Assembly: GCF_027594145.1 (NCBI RefSeq)
Contig: NZ_JAQFFK010000001.1
Span: 1-64,000, forward strand
DNA length: 64,000 bases
Direction of reading: 5' to 3'
Origin: Methanococcoides alaskense
GTDB lineage: Archaea; Halobacteriota; Methanosarcinia; Methanosarcinales; Methanosarcinaceae
Of this stretch, positions 56,102 through 64,000 are shown one piece after another. The position numbers and the translations under genes were made by a program. How positions within the stretch are numbered: the first letter of the stretch is position 1; every line of letters begins with the position of its first letter. The notes below the pieces were generated by a model. It was not told where the DNA came from. It worked only from the letters and a program-made list of their open reading frames with translations, and searched no databases.

Positions 56102-57121
56102 TTACATCAATATCTCATCAATAAGAACAGGTGGTTCAAATATGCCCTTTTCAGTAATAAGTGCTGTGATGTTCTCCATGGGAGTTGCATCAAAGGCCGG
56201 ATTATAAACATCCACATTCTTAGGTGCTATCTGGACATCACCAATATATCGTAACTCGTCCGCATCTCTCTGTTCTATTGTCACGGTATCCTCCCAGCCA
56301 TTAGGATCAAAGGTCGAGACCGGTGCTGCAACATAGAAAGGTATCTCATGTTCCCTTGCTACGATGGAATGGGTGTAGGTCCCTATCTTATTGAAAACAA
56401 CGTCCTGTGTTATCCTGTCGGCGCCCACTATCATCTTATCGACCATTCCATGTCTCATTACATGCCCTGACATGGAATCGGTTATCAGCTTTACCGGAAT
56501 TTTATCCTGCATAAGTTCCCATGTGGTTATACGGCCGCCCTGGTTCAGGGGTCTTGTCTCACAGGCTATGACACTGATCTCCTTCCCTTTCTCAACTGCC
56601 GATCGAATTACTCCCAGGGCAGTCCCCCAATCAACACAAGCCATTCTTCCTGCATTGCAGTGTGTCATCACAGTGTCGCCGTCATCCAGCAACTTCTGTC
56701 CATACTTTCCTATGGCCTTGTTTATCTCCACATCTTCGTCTGCTATCCTGATCGCCTCGAAGACAACGATGTCCTTGATGCTTTCAAGATCGTAGGAATC
56801 TTCTGTGGCCTTTAAGACCCTGTTCACGGCCCATGCAAGATTAACTGCTGTCGGGCGTGTGGCTATGAGAGTGGAAGCAGCTACTTTCAGGTCATTGAGC
56901 AGCTTTTCCATTGAGTCCGCACTGCTAAGTGTGACCGCAAGTGCCATTCCAAACCCTCCTGCGGCTGCAAGTGCCGGAGCACCTCTTACCCGGAGGGACC
57001 TTATAGCTTCACAAAGGGAAGCAAGGTTCTTACATTCAATGACATTAAGTTCTACTGGCAGTAATGTCTGATCGATCATCACGACACTTTTGGATTCATC
57101 GTTCCAGTCTATTGTTCTCAT
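56102..57121 (-). CDS. mtnA: Methylthioribose-1-phosphate isomerase
   Basis: aIF2B-related isomerase of 339 residues. The catalytic cysteine is in MTHCNAGRMAC, the aspartate in IVGADRITQDVV, with RVRGAPALAAAG and KIGTYTHSIVAREHEIPFYV as family blocks. It converts 5-methylthioribose-1-P to the ribulose form in methionine salvage. ATG at 57121 follows GTGATCC. It is distinguished from R15P isomerase by its N-terminal RTIDW and overall length. Confidence 0.88.
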   Translation of the reverse strand: MRTIDWNDESKSVVMIDQTLLPVELNVIECKNLASLCEAIRSLRVRGAPALAAAGGFGMALAVTLSSADSMEKLLNDLKVAASTLIATRPTAVNLAWAVNRVLKATEDSYDLESIKDIVVFEAIRIADEDVEINKAIGKYGQKLLDDGDTVMTHCNAGRMACVDWGTALGVIRSAVEKGKEISVIACETRPLNQGGRITTWELMQDKIPVKLITDSMSGHVMRHGMVDKMIVGADRITQDVVFNKIGTYTHSIVAREHEIPFYVAAPVSTFDPNGWEDTVTIEQRDADELRYIGDVQIAPKNVDVYNPAFDATPMENITALITEKGIFEPPVLIDEILM

Positions 57122-57270
57122 GTGGATCACTCAAGACCTTAACGAAGTTTCCGAATAAAAAAGTATTCAAGCTTGGACGTTTGTTCTGAATGGTCCATGC
57201 TTCTTCGCTCGGATTTCTTCTGTTACTTACCACACTTCATTTATATATCTCAGCTGACCTATTATCTCTG

Positions 57271-59121
57271 ATGACAAAAACTCTGGTAGTTCACGATCCA
57301 GTTCATAAGACCATCATCCTCTCTGAATTGGAACAGCTTCTTATCGGTACGCCTCAACTTCAAAGACTTCGTGGCATTCAGCAGCTTGGTCTTGCCGATG
57401 TAGTATTTCCGGGTGCGAACCACTCCCGTTTTGAACATAGTCTTGGAACAATGCATACGGCAGCTCTTCTGGGCAGGTCGGTAGGACTCGACAATGAAGA
57501 TATTATGAAACTAAGGCTTGCAGGCCTTCTTCACGATGTAGGTCATTCCGCTTTTTCACATGCTGTGGAAAGTGTATTGAAAAGGGATCCTGCGATACAG
57601 CTAAAGATGTGTGAGAATTGTTTTGTTGATCATGAAGCTTTTACAAAATATATCATATCAGAGGTAATTCCTGAGGACAACATAATTGCGAGATATGTTC
57701 GTGATGAACTGGGGTATGATCCCTTTGAGTTCTTCAATGAGGTGTCGAAGATCGCTACGGGTGATCTATCCATTGAAAAGCCCTATCTTTCTCAGTTGAT
57801 TTCAGGGGATATAGATGCTGATCGTATCGATTTTTTACTTCGCGATTCTTACCATACAGGGGTATCCCTCGGGCTTATTGATGTCGATCAGATAATGCAA
57901 AGTCTGTGCATTGTGAATGATAATGTGGTGTTCGGTTCTCCTGGCTCGGGTAGTTTTGATGAGGAACTTACATTGGCAGCAGCGGAATCGATGCTTATCG
58001 CACGTTCTCATCATTATACTGCGATCATTCATCATCCTCGTACTCAAGCTGTCAGGGTCATGCTTCTTTATGCGCTGGAGATGACCCTTCAGCAGCAGAA
58101 GGAGTTATTTGGGGATGAGGCCGTTGGAAATATGGTCGCGGATTTCTTTACTACCTATAATGATGCAGATCTGCTGAATTTTATCAATGCGAAGGGGGGT
58201 GAGGTGGCAAGGGGTCTGTTGCAGGATATTCGTGATGGGCAGATCTATGTTCCGGTTGCCCGGTCCAATCAGAAGACGCTATTTCCGGGTACAAGGATGG
58301 CACTTTCGACCATTGCACGCAGTGGCAAGGCTACAAGGATGTTCGAAAATGAGCTGGAAAAGAGGTTGGGGGATGTGCTTGTCGATCTGAGCATCGCAAC
58401 GGGGGTCCCTAAAAGTGCCAGGGTGATGGTTGGCGGGAGCGAGAATTTCTTCTACGATGAGTCTGCTCTGGCAAACGGTCTGGTCCGTGCGATATCCCGG
58501 CAGATGTCATTGACCGTTTTCACTCATCCCGATGTTGCCATTACCTCGGAACTCTCTTCTGCCCAGGTGGTAATGCATGATATTGTGGATGACCTCTCGC
58601 CGAAACTGCTTCATTTCATCAGGGGGGAGCAGTACCTTCCCATAGAGGGCTTGATCCTTCTTCTTTATGCTATTCATGAAATGTTCGAGGAAGTCCACGA
58701 TGGCTTTGTCTCTATCCCGCGTATAAGGAACATCACCTGGTTGTACAAGAAGGTTGCATTTTTCACAGAGGACATCAGGTTAAAATACCTGTTCGACTAT
58801 GAGTTCCACACAAGATATGGTTTCCTTTACAGCAACAAGGTCTATGAGGACATTCAGTTGCTGGTAGCTATGGGGATCGTGGATGAGGACCTGCGTTATT
58901 TTGAGAAGGATGGCAGGTTCAGGCAGCGGTATGAATATGTGTTGACAGATGCAGGTGTGCAATATGCGGCAGATCTTGTTGATCCCTATCAACGTGATTA
59001 TAAAATAATCACTTCCGATCTTACAATGAACAAACATTCCATTCCCCGTGATATCGTTACAATGCCATTGGCAAGATTTCAGAGCGATCGGGAAAAGAGA
59101 ACATCAGGTGCGAAAAAATGA
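57271..59121 (+). CDS. HD-domain phosphohydrolase (COG1078 type)
   Basis: Protein of 616 residues. HD motif: HSRFEHSLGTMHTA, then LAGLLHDVGHSAFSHAVE, and SGDIDADRIDFLLRDSYHTG. This is the SAMHD1-like dGTPase/phosphohydrolase group; substrate unproven. The C-terminal half carries a winged-helix-like segment. ATG 57271 is about 25 bases after a TATA (tttatatat), suggesting a leaderless message; a longer frame adds 27 hydrophobic residues without support. Overlaps trmI by four bases. Confidence 0.88.
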   Translation: MTKTLVVHDPVHKTIILSELEQLLIGTPQLQRLRGIQQLGLADVVFPGANHSRFEHSLGTMHTAALLGRSVGLDNEDIMKLRLAGLLHDVGHSAFSHAVESVLKRDPAIQLKMCENCFVDHEAFTKYIISEVIPEDNIIARYVRDELGYDPFEFFNEVSKIATGDLSIEKPYLSQLISGDIDADRIDFLLRDSYHTGVSLGLIDVDQIMQSLCIVNDNVVFGSPGSGSFDEELTLAAAESMLIARSHHYTAIIHHPRTQAVRVMLLYALEMTLQQQKELFGDEAVGNMVADFFTTYNDADLLNFINAKGGEVARGLLQDIRDGQIYVPVARSNQKTLFPGTRMALSTIARSGKATRMFENELEKRLGDVLVDLSIATGVPKSARVMVGGSENFFYDESALANGLVRAISRQMSLTVFTHPDVAITSELSSAQVVMHDIVDDLSPKLLHFIRGEQYLPIEGLILLLYAIHEMFEEVHDGFVSIPRIRNITWLYKKVAFFTEDIRLKYLFDYEFHTRYGFLYSNKVYEDIQLLVAMGIVDEDLRYFEKDGRFRQRYEYVLTDAGVQYAADLVDPYQRDYKIITSDLTMNKHSIPRDIVTMPLARFQSDREKRTSGAKK

Positions 59122-59870
59122 AATTAGGCGAGATAGTGCTGTTAAAGACCAGCCATAAGGGTAAGATCAGAGAATTTATCACATCGGTATCTGATGAGAA
59201 GTTCCACTCGGATTTTGGCATGATAGAAATGTCAGAGTTGCTGGAAAAGAACGAAGGGGATACGGTGGAATCTCATATGGGCCAGACCTTTGTCATCCAG
59301 CTTCCAAGGATGCCGGATTTCTTCAGGCATGCAAAACGTACTGGAACGCCTATCATGCCCAAGGATATTGGTATGATATTGGGCTATACCGGTCTCAACA
59401 AGAACGATACTGTACTTGATGCCGGCACAGGCTCCGGTATTCTTGCCATGTATCTGGGCTCTATTGCAAAAAGGGTGCTCAGTTTTGAGGTAAGGGATGA
59501 TTTCGCGGAGGTTGCTCGTGAAAATATCCGACGTGCAGGTCTCGATAATGTGGAAGTGCGATGCGGTAATATCGTTGATGAAGTTAAGGAACTCGATGAG
59601 AAATTCGATATTGTGACGCTTGATACCATCGATTCAGCGACAATTGTGCCTTATATTCCTTCTATACTGAATCCCGGTGGTTTTCTTGTCACGTATTCGC
59701 CTTTCCTGGAACAGACGGCACAGATCAGAAAAGCAATAGCTGAGATTGATTTCTTTGAGGTGAGGACGATTGAATGTATCGAACGTGCAATGTCCTTTTC
59801 AGATCGTGGTACACGTCCTTCAACATCCAGGGTCGGGCATACCGGATATATCACCATTGCCAGATTGTGA
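59118..59870 (+). CDS. trmI: tRNA (adenine-57/58-N1)-methyltransferase TrmI
   Basis: SAM methyltransferase of 250 residues. An N-terminal small domain precedes IGMILGYTGLNKNDTVLDAG and the SAM loop DAGTGSGILAMYLG, with FDIVTLDTID at motif IV. Archaeal TrmI methylates A57 and A58 in the T-arm. ATGA overlap with the HD gene shows one message. Convergent with radB. Confidence 0.9.
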   Translation: MKLGEIVLLKTSHKGKIREFITSVSDEKFHSDFGMIEMSELLEKNEGDTVESHMGQTFVIQLPRMPDFFRHAKRTGTPIMPKDIGMILGYTGLNKNDTVLDAGTGSGILAMYLGSIAKRVLSFEVRDDFAEVARENIRRAGLDNVEVRCGNIVDEVKELDEKFDIVTLDTIDSATIVPYIPSILNPGGFLVTYSPFLEQTAQIRKAIAEIDFFEVRTIECIERAMSFSDRGTRPSTSRVGHTGYITIARL

Positions 59871-59875
59871 GGATA

Positions 59876-60553
59876 TTATCTGACCCCATCTGCGGTTATG
59901 GTGAATTCGCAGGTGGTTCCTTCCGGGCGGGATCGATGTTTCCATATCTTTGCTCTGCGTCTTCCCGTTCCGGTCTTCTCAAACTGAATTATTGTTTTCG
60001 AGATATGCTCAAGACTACTGCCGCCTATTGGTTTTAATGAATTTGATTTGATGTCTGAATAGACCTGATTGGTTATGACCACAACTATGTCGCGTTTTCG
60101 TGCGAGACTGTGGAGGAATCCTATCTGATTTGAGAGCTCTCTTCTGGTCCTTATGCTTGAATCCTCATCATCAAGTTCGAACCTATAATATGCTGTTGCA
60201 GAGTCAACAATAATGACCCCGACGTTCTCTGTGCTTATCTTCTCGGTTTCCCTGACCGCAGAATACTGCTCTTCAAAGCTATGGGGCTCAAAAATGATTA
60301 TGTCCTGGGCGATCTTTCTTGCGTTCTCGCCGGCTATCTGTTTGAATCGATCTGCAGAGAGGCCTTCGGTATCGATGAATATTGCTTTTTTCCCTTTCTT
60401 AACACATTCGATGGCAAGTTGCAGACAAATATTGGTCTTTCCGCTACCTGCTTCTCCGAATATCTGAGTAACGACCCCTGATTCGAAACCGCCTCCCAGG
60501 AGCTCATCTAGAGGCTTGCAGCTTGATGGTAACTGTTCTTTTATTGTCTTCAC
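59876..60553 (-). CDS. radB: DNA repair and recombination protein RadB
   Basis: RecA-family paralogue of 225 residues, lacking RadA's N-terminal domain. Walker A TQIFGEAGSGKTNICLQLA, Walker B VGVIIVDSATAYY, and the FPIGG-like KPIGGSSLEHIS loop. RadB binds DNA and modulates RadA and Hjc. ATG at 60551-60553; its promoter lies in the shared region with nrd. Confidence 0.95.
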   Translation of the reverse strand: MKTIKEQLPSSCKPLDELLGGGFESGVVTQIFGEAGSGKTNICLQLAIECVKKGKKAIFIDTEGLSADRFKQIAGENARKIAQDIIIFEPHSFEEQYSAVRETEKISTENVGVIIVDSATAYYRFELDDEDSSIRTRRELSNQIGFLHSLARKRDIVVVITNQVYSDIKSNSLKPIGGSSLEHISKTIIQFEKTGTGRRRAKIWKHRSRPEGTTCEFTITADGVR

Positions 60554-60657
60554 CTCGATATGGATTAACTGCTATTATGGAATTTATGATATACATCTTT
60601 TGGCAAAGGGATGTTCTCTTATGGTAGTTCTGTTATGTAGATTGTGTACTCCTCTTT

Positions 60658-60773
60658 AACAAATATGGTTATCTATTCGATATTACATGTGGTAACAAAC
60701 ATGGTAATCAATAATTCAATTTTTTCATTATAATGATGAGTTATTCATGTATTCATTATCACATTTGTTACCA
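60658..60773. promoter_or_regulatory. Three copies of an operator-like motif between radB and nrd
   Basis: AACAAATATGGTTATC (60658-60673) and AACAAACATGGTAATC (60694-60709) are direct repeats 36 bp apart, and the reverse complement of 60754-60769 is a third, more diverged copy. TGGTAACAAA (60690-60699)/TTTGTTACCA (60764-60773) form a perfect inverted pair. They lie 55-170 bp before the predicted nrd TATA box (60829-60836). Confidence 0.5.
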
Positions 60774-60852
60774 GTTATGATCTATTAGTATCCAATCATG
60801 GGGGCAAAAAGCATTATTAAGTGAGAGGACTATAATGCTAATTTGCTCAAGT

Positions 60853-60937
60853 AGAGACCTTTCCCACATTATATGCGGGCTATTGGTGGCGTTTAATCAT
60901 TTAATGCCTTCATGGGGAATGGATGTGAAAGGTCTCT
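60853..60937 (+). ncRNA. Structured leader RNA upstream of nrdH (candidate riboregulator)
   Basis: Outer helix AGAGACCTTTC (60853-60863) pairs perfectly with GAAAGGTCTCT (60927-60937). Inside are CCCACAT/ATGCGGG (60863-60879), GGCGTT/AATGCC (60888-60908) and a small TTC/GAA stem, a multibranched fold. TATA at 60829-60836 places transcription start within a few bases of the outer stem. nrdH begins 35 bases after it. It is not a tRNA or known riboswitch that I recognise. Confidence 0.55.
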
Positions 60938-60972
60938 TGCTTACGTATTAAAATCTAATGGAAGGATGATCA

Positions 60973-61224
60973 ATGTCTGATATTATAATTTATACAACGG
61001 AAACATGCCCGAAATGCGTTCAATTGAAAAATGTATTGAAGTCCAACAACGTAGCTTTCACTGAAGCGGACATGTCAACTCCTGAGTCCCTTACAGAACT
61101 ACGCTTAAACGGTGTTTTCACTGTAACTGCTCCGGTATTACAGATAGATGATGACTTTCTTACGTATGAAGAGCTATTCAACAGTGATGGGGTCGATCTT
61201 GGATCACTGAAGAGTATATTATAA
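60973..61224 (+). CDS. Glutaredoxin-like NrdH protein
   Basis: Thioredoxin-fold protein of 83 residues with the CPKC redox pair in YTTETCPKCVQLKNVL and TAPVLQIDD with the cis-proline region. Such redoxins supply electrons to ribonucleotide reductase; archaeal class III enzymes of this type accept glutaredoxin/thioredoxin reductants rather than formate. SD AAGGATGATC before ATG. Precedes nrdD by 13 bases. Confidence 0.9.
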   Translation: MSDIIIYTTETCPKCVQLKNVLKSNNVAFTEADMSTPESLTELRLNGVFTVTAPVLQIDDDFLTYEELFNSDGVDLGSLKSIL

Positions 61225-61237
61225 GGGATGTGGTCAT

Positions 61238-63625
61238 GTGCAATCGGATACAAAAGCTATAGTTGATCCCGATAAGGGATTTGAGAACGGTGCAGTGGGA
61301 TCTGCACAGGATAAAGGGTCATTAGAGGCTACAATGATGCCACTTACAGAGCCACAGTCTTTGCAGCAGACTCTTGACGGTCATTTCATTTCGACCATGC
61401 CAAAGGTTCGTACCACTGATGGCCATATGGTGAACTGGGACCGCAACATCGTGGTCAATCAACTATTAAAAGAGACAACTCTTAGTGAGTGGTATCATAA
61501 CATTTCTTCAATTTCAAAAGATGAGGCACATGATATCGCAAAGGAAACGGAAAAGCGTATTCGTGGCATGAACATCAAGTTCCTCTCTGGTCCTCTTATC
61601 AGAGAACTTGTGAATATGATCCTGCTTGAACGTGGTCATCTTGAATGGCGTAATGTCTCTACAAGAGTAGGTTCACCTGTTTTCGATGCATGTGAGATCG
61701 ACCAAGGTTCAGGCTTTGAGGCCAATGAGAACGCCAACCTTCAGGAAAATGCGGAAACATCCCACAAGAAGAAGGCTGACAAGATCTCCAAGGAACAGTA
61801 TCTCCTATTGCTTCCTCCAAAGATAGCCGATCTTCACCTTAATGGTGATCTTCACATTCACGATCTTGAGTACTTTGGTACCCGTGCTTTCTGTCAGGAC
61901 TGGGACCTGAGGTATTTCTTCTACTATGGTCTGATGCCCGATGGATCAGGTGCAAAGGCAAGTGTTGCAGGTCCGGCAATGAAGGCCGAGGTCGCAATGT
62001 TGCACGCTGTCAAGGCTCTGGGAAGTGCCCAGACCAATTTTGCAGGCGGACAGGGATTCTACAATTTCCTGACTTTCTGTGCTCCGTTCTTCGAGGGCAA
62101 GCCCTACAAGGAGATCGAACAGTTGATGCAGATGTTCGTCTATGAGATGACACAGATGATGGTTGCCCGTGGCGGACAACTTGTGTTCTCATCGGTACAG
62201 CTATCTCCAGGTGTTCCAAAGATGTGGAGGGACAAGCCTGTTGTTTACAGGGGTCGTGTCTGGGATGGTACCAATGGTACCGACAAGCGTGTCTATGGTG
62301 ACTATGAACGTGAGGTAAGGCTGGGGTTCAAGGCAATGATGAACGTCATGCTCGAGGGCGATTACTGGGGCAAGCCGTTCAATTTCCCGAAACCTGAGAT
62401 CTCCATTGAACCGGATTTCATGGAAGAGGATGAGATGTTCAACCGTGCAAATCCGGAACTCCCAACCTATGATGAACTTTACACCATGACATTCGAACTG
62501 ACCGCAAAGTATGGTACTCCCTACTTTGATAATCAGCTTCCTGAATACCGTGGTGCTGGAGAAGGCATCTCCTGTTACCAGTGCTGTGCTTACCAGTTCT
62601 CAGCAAACGCAGATTCAGATTCAGATTTCGATGAGAAAATGTACTTCAATGAGGGAAAACATTTCTCAATGGGATCCTGGCAGGTAATTTCACTGAACTG
62701 TCCAAGAGCTGCATATCTGGCAGAGAACGATGATGAGAAACTGTTCTCTCACCTGAAACACCTCATGGATGAGGCCATGGAGATCTTCCAGACAAAGGTC
62801 AAATGGTTAAAGCCTATCATTGAAAATGGCAGGATGCCATTCGCAACCCAACAGCCAAAGGACCCTGTTACTGGTAAGAAAGGTGCGATAGCGGTCGATA
62901 TAGATTCACTGGTGTTCACCATTGGTGTTATTGGTATCAATGAAATGGTCCAATATCACACCGGTTCACAGATGCATGAATCCAGGGATGCTTTTAAGCT
63001 GGCTATCAGGGCAATGACCGAGATGGATATATATAGCAAGGAACTTTCCCAGAAATTTGGTATGGAGATAGCTCTTGCAAGGACACCTGCCGAGACTACC
63101 GGTCAGAGATTCTCTGTTTCCGATCTGCTTCATGAAGAGTTCAGGGACAAGGTTATCTCAGTCGTCAAGGGTGATGTAAAAGCAGCAGTTGAGGGTGTAA
63201 ATAATACTCATGACCTGCCCATCTATTACACCAATGGTACTCATGTGCCACCAGGAGCTGATGTTTCACTGGTCGACAGGATCAACATCGAACATGTGTT
63301 TTTCCCTATAGTGGACGGCGGAGATATCATGCATATCTGGATGGGTGAAGGTTCACCGGATGCTAAGGGTCTGAAAGATTTCGCTATGAACCTTGCGAAG
63401 AACACTCAACTAGGATATTTTGCCTTTACTAAGGATATGAGTGTTTGTATGGATGATTTCCATATGATGGCTGGCCTGAAAGATGTCTGTGAGAACTGTG
63501 GTTCTGATAACATCGAGCAGCTTTCAAGGGTCACCGGTTATATTCAGGCAGTGGGTGGCTGGAACGCTGCAAAGAAGCAGGAACTGGAAGACAGAAAACG
63601 CTACAATTCAGCCGATATGGTCTGA
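61238..63625 (+). CDS. nrdD: Anaerobic (class III) ribonucleoside-triphosphate reductase
   Basis: Glycyl-radical enzyme of 795 residues. N-terminal ATP-cone-like segment (about 50-145), central catalytic barrel with ISCYQCCAYQFS cysteines, a zinc site with CENCGSD near the end, and the radical glycine in RVTGYIQAVGGWN. Starts at GTG 61238 because the other ATG codons nearby are out of frame. Activated by NrdG, encoded next. The CYQC pattern resembles thioredoxin-dependent class III enzymes. Confidence 0.95.
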   Translation: MQSDTKAIVDPDKGFENGAVGSAQDKGSLEATMMPLTEPQSLQQTLDGHFISTMPKVRTTDGHMVNWDRNIVVNQLLKETTLSEWYHNISSISKDEAHDIAKETEKRIRGMNIKFLSGPLIRELVNMILLERGHLEWRNVSTRVGSPVFDACEIDQGSGFEANENANLQENAETSHKKKADKISKEQYLLLLPPKIADLHLNGDLHIHDLEYFGTRAFCQDWDLRYFFYYGLMPDGSGAKASVAGPAMKAEVAMLHAVKALGSAQTNFAGGQGFYNFLTFCAPFFEGKPYKEIEQLMQMFVYEMTQMMVARGGQLVFSSVQLSPGVPKMWRDKPVVYRGRVWDGTNGTDKRVYGDYEREVRLGFKAMMNVMLEGDYWGKPFNFPKPEISIEPDFMEEDEMFNRANPELPTYDELYTMTFELTAKYGTPYFDNQLPEYRGAGEGISCYQCCAYQFSANADSDSDFDEKMYFNEGKHFSMGSWQVISLNCPRAAYLAENDDEKLFSHLKHLMDEAMEIFQTKVKWLKPIIENGRMPFATQQPKDPVTGKKGAIAVDIDSLVFTIGVIGINEMVQYHTGSQMHESRDAFKLAIRAMTEMDIYSKELSQKFGMEIALARTPAETTGQRFSVSDLLHEEFRDKVISVVKGDVKAAVEGVNNTHDLPIYYTNGTHVPPGADVSLVDRINIEHVFFPIVDGGDIMHIWMGEGSPDAKGLKDFAMNLAKNTQLGYFAFTKDMSVCMDDFHMMAGLKDVCENCGSDNIEQLSRVTGYIQAVGGWNAAKKQELEDRKRYNSADMV

Positions 63626-63647
63626 AGTTCAGGTTGCTTGATATTAA

Positions 63648-64000
63648 ATGGATGTAAATTTTGGGGAGGTAATCCCCATATCAACCATTGACTGGCATGG
63701 AAAAGCGTCAGTCGTTCTTTTTTTACGTGGCTGCCCTTTCAGGTGTCCTTACTGTCATAACTATGAGATATTGACAGTTCCCGATATGGTCGATGTGAAA
63801 GAGCTTGAGAAAAAGATAGAGAATTCTCTTATTTTTGTAAGCAGTGTTGTATTTTCCGGTGGGGAACCACTGGCTCAGAAGAATGCAATTATGCATCTTG
63901 CTTCCTATGCAAAGAAAAAGAAGCTGTTCGTGGGTATCCATACGAATGGCTATTATCCTGATGTCGTGGAAGAATTGATGGATCTAGGTCTTGTGGACAA
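63648..64000 (+). CDS. nrdG: Anaerobic ribonucleotide reductase activating protein NrdG, 3' end outside window
   Basis: Radical SAM activase; 117 codons present. The cluster motif CPFRCPYC (CxxxCxxC) follows LFLRGC, then VFSGGEPLAQ and HTNGYYPDVV. It makes the glycyl radical on NrdD with SAM. The ATG at 63648-63650 lies 22 bases after the nrdD stop, and a GGGGAGG follows inside the frame. The remaining part lies beyond the right edge. Confidence 0.93.
   Translation, partial: MDVNFGEVIPISTIDWHGKASVVLFLRGCPFRCPYCHNYEILTVPDMVDVKELEKKIENSLIFVSSVVFSGGEPLAQKNAIMHLASYAKKKKLFVGIHTNGYYPDVVEELMDLGLVD

Overview
The window is about 64 kb of a low-GC (roughly 40 %) chromosome from a methylotrophic methanogenic archaeon of the Methanosarcinales. 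The diagnostic content is a complete pyrrolysine set (tRNA-Pyl with a CUA anticodon, pylS, pylB, pylC, pylD) next to a methylcobamide:coenzyme M methyltransferase of the MtbA type, the YcaO-TfuA pair that thioamidates methyl-CoM reductase, archaeal cobamide genes (CobD with a cysteine-rich tail, CobY, CobZ), PAN, MBF1, aIF1/SUI1, ribosomal protein S8e, SRP19, Sec61-beta and RadB. The one-piece 416-residue PylRS and the base composition fit Methanococcoides or a close relative; the genus is an inference. Genes are dense, TATA boxes are clear, and many starts follow a GGTGA or GGAGG Shine-Dalgarno (SD) sequence.

Layout. 1-1970: the 5' part of a sugar-nucleotide epimerase, then about 1 kb without a gene that holds three tandem, structurally conserved small-RNA-like units and a decayed copy of the epimerase 5' end. 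1972-9579: nikR, purC, a phytoene-desaturase-like flavoprotein, a phosphate permease with its DUF47 partner, a TPR protein, the repair protein NreA with a small HTH regulator, and aIF1. 9660-18676: DUF192, purL, sufS with a 49-residue protein upstream, ycaO-tfuA, a DtxR-like regulator, an NADH pyrophosphatase and an MgtC/DUF4010 membrane protein. 18848-24512: a metallo-beta-lactamase/rhodanese protein, then a minus-strand cluster with three NifX-like proteins, two ParA-ferredoxin ATPases, DUF1847 and a second metallo-beta-lactamase, resembling the bacterial orange-protein system. 24673-31203: uppP, mtbA, pylD, pylC, pylB, pylS and tRNA-Pyl. 31528-38397: the nucleotide-loop assembly branch of cobamide synthesis, with cobD and cobY both duplicated. 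38412-49710: unknown proteins, a KaiC-like ATPase, a DUF5591 protein, regulators, an aminotransferase with an Lrp regulator, S8e, RNase Z, an AAA ATPase, a two-component pair and thi4. 49798-64000: tRNA-His, proC, MBF1/PAN, DUF99, a phosphohexomutase, SRP19, Sec61-beta, mtnA, an HD phosphohydrolase with TrmI, radB, and the anaerobic ribonucleotide reductase genes nrdH-nrdD-nrdG (the last cut by the window edge).

How they fit together. MtbA passes methyl groups from methylamine corrinoid proteins to coenzyme M; the methylamine methyltransferases need pyrrolysine (pyl genes); the corrinoid proteins need cobamide (cob genes); and methyl-CoM reductase needs thioglycine (ycaO-tfuA). The window therefore carries several accessory parts of methylotrophic methanogenesis.

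The most interesting unexplained signals are: (1) the three tandem RNA-like units at 960-1900, whose paired arms vary while pairing is kept; (2) an 85-nt structured leader at the predicted start of the nrd transcript (60853-60937), with an operator-like motif present three times upstream; (3) a helix formed by both flanks of tRNA-Pyl; (4) pylB ending in UAG, the only amber stop among the complete genes, with pylC starting one base later; (5) a NifX-like gene that appears to start with AUC.
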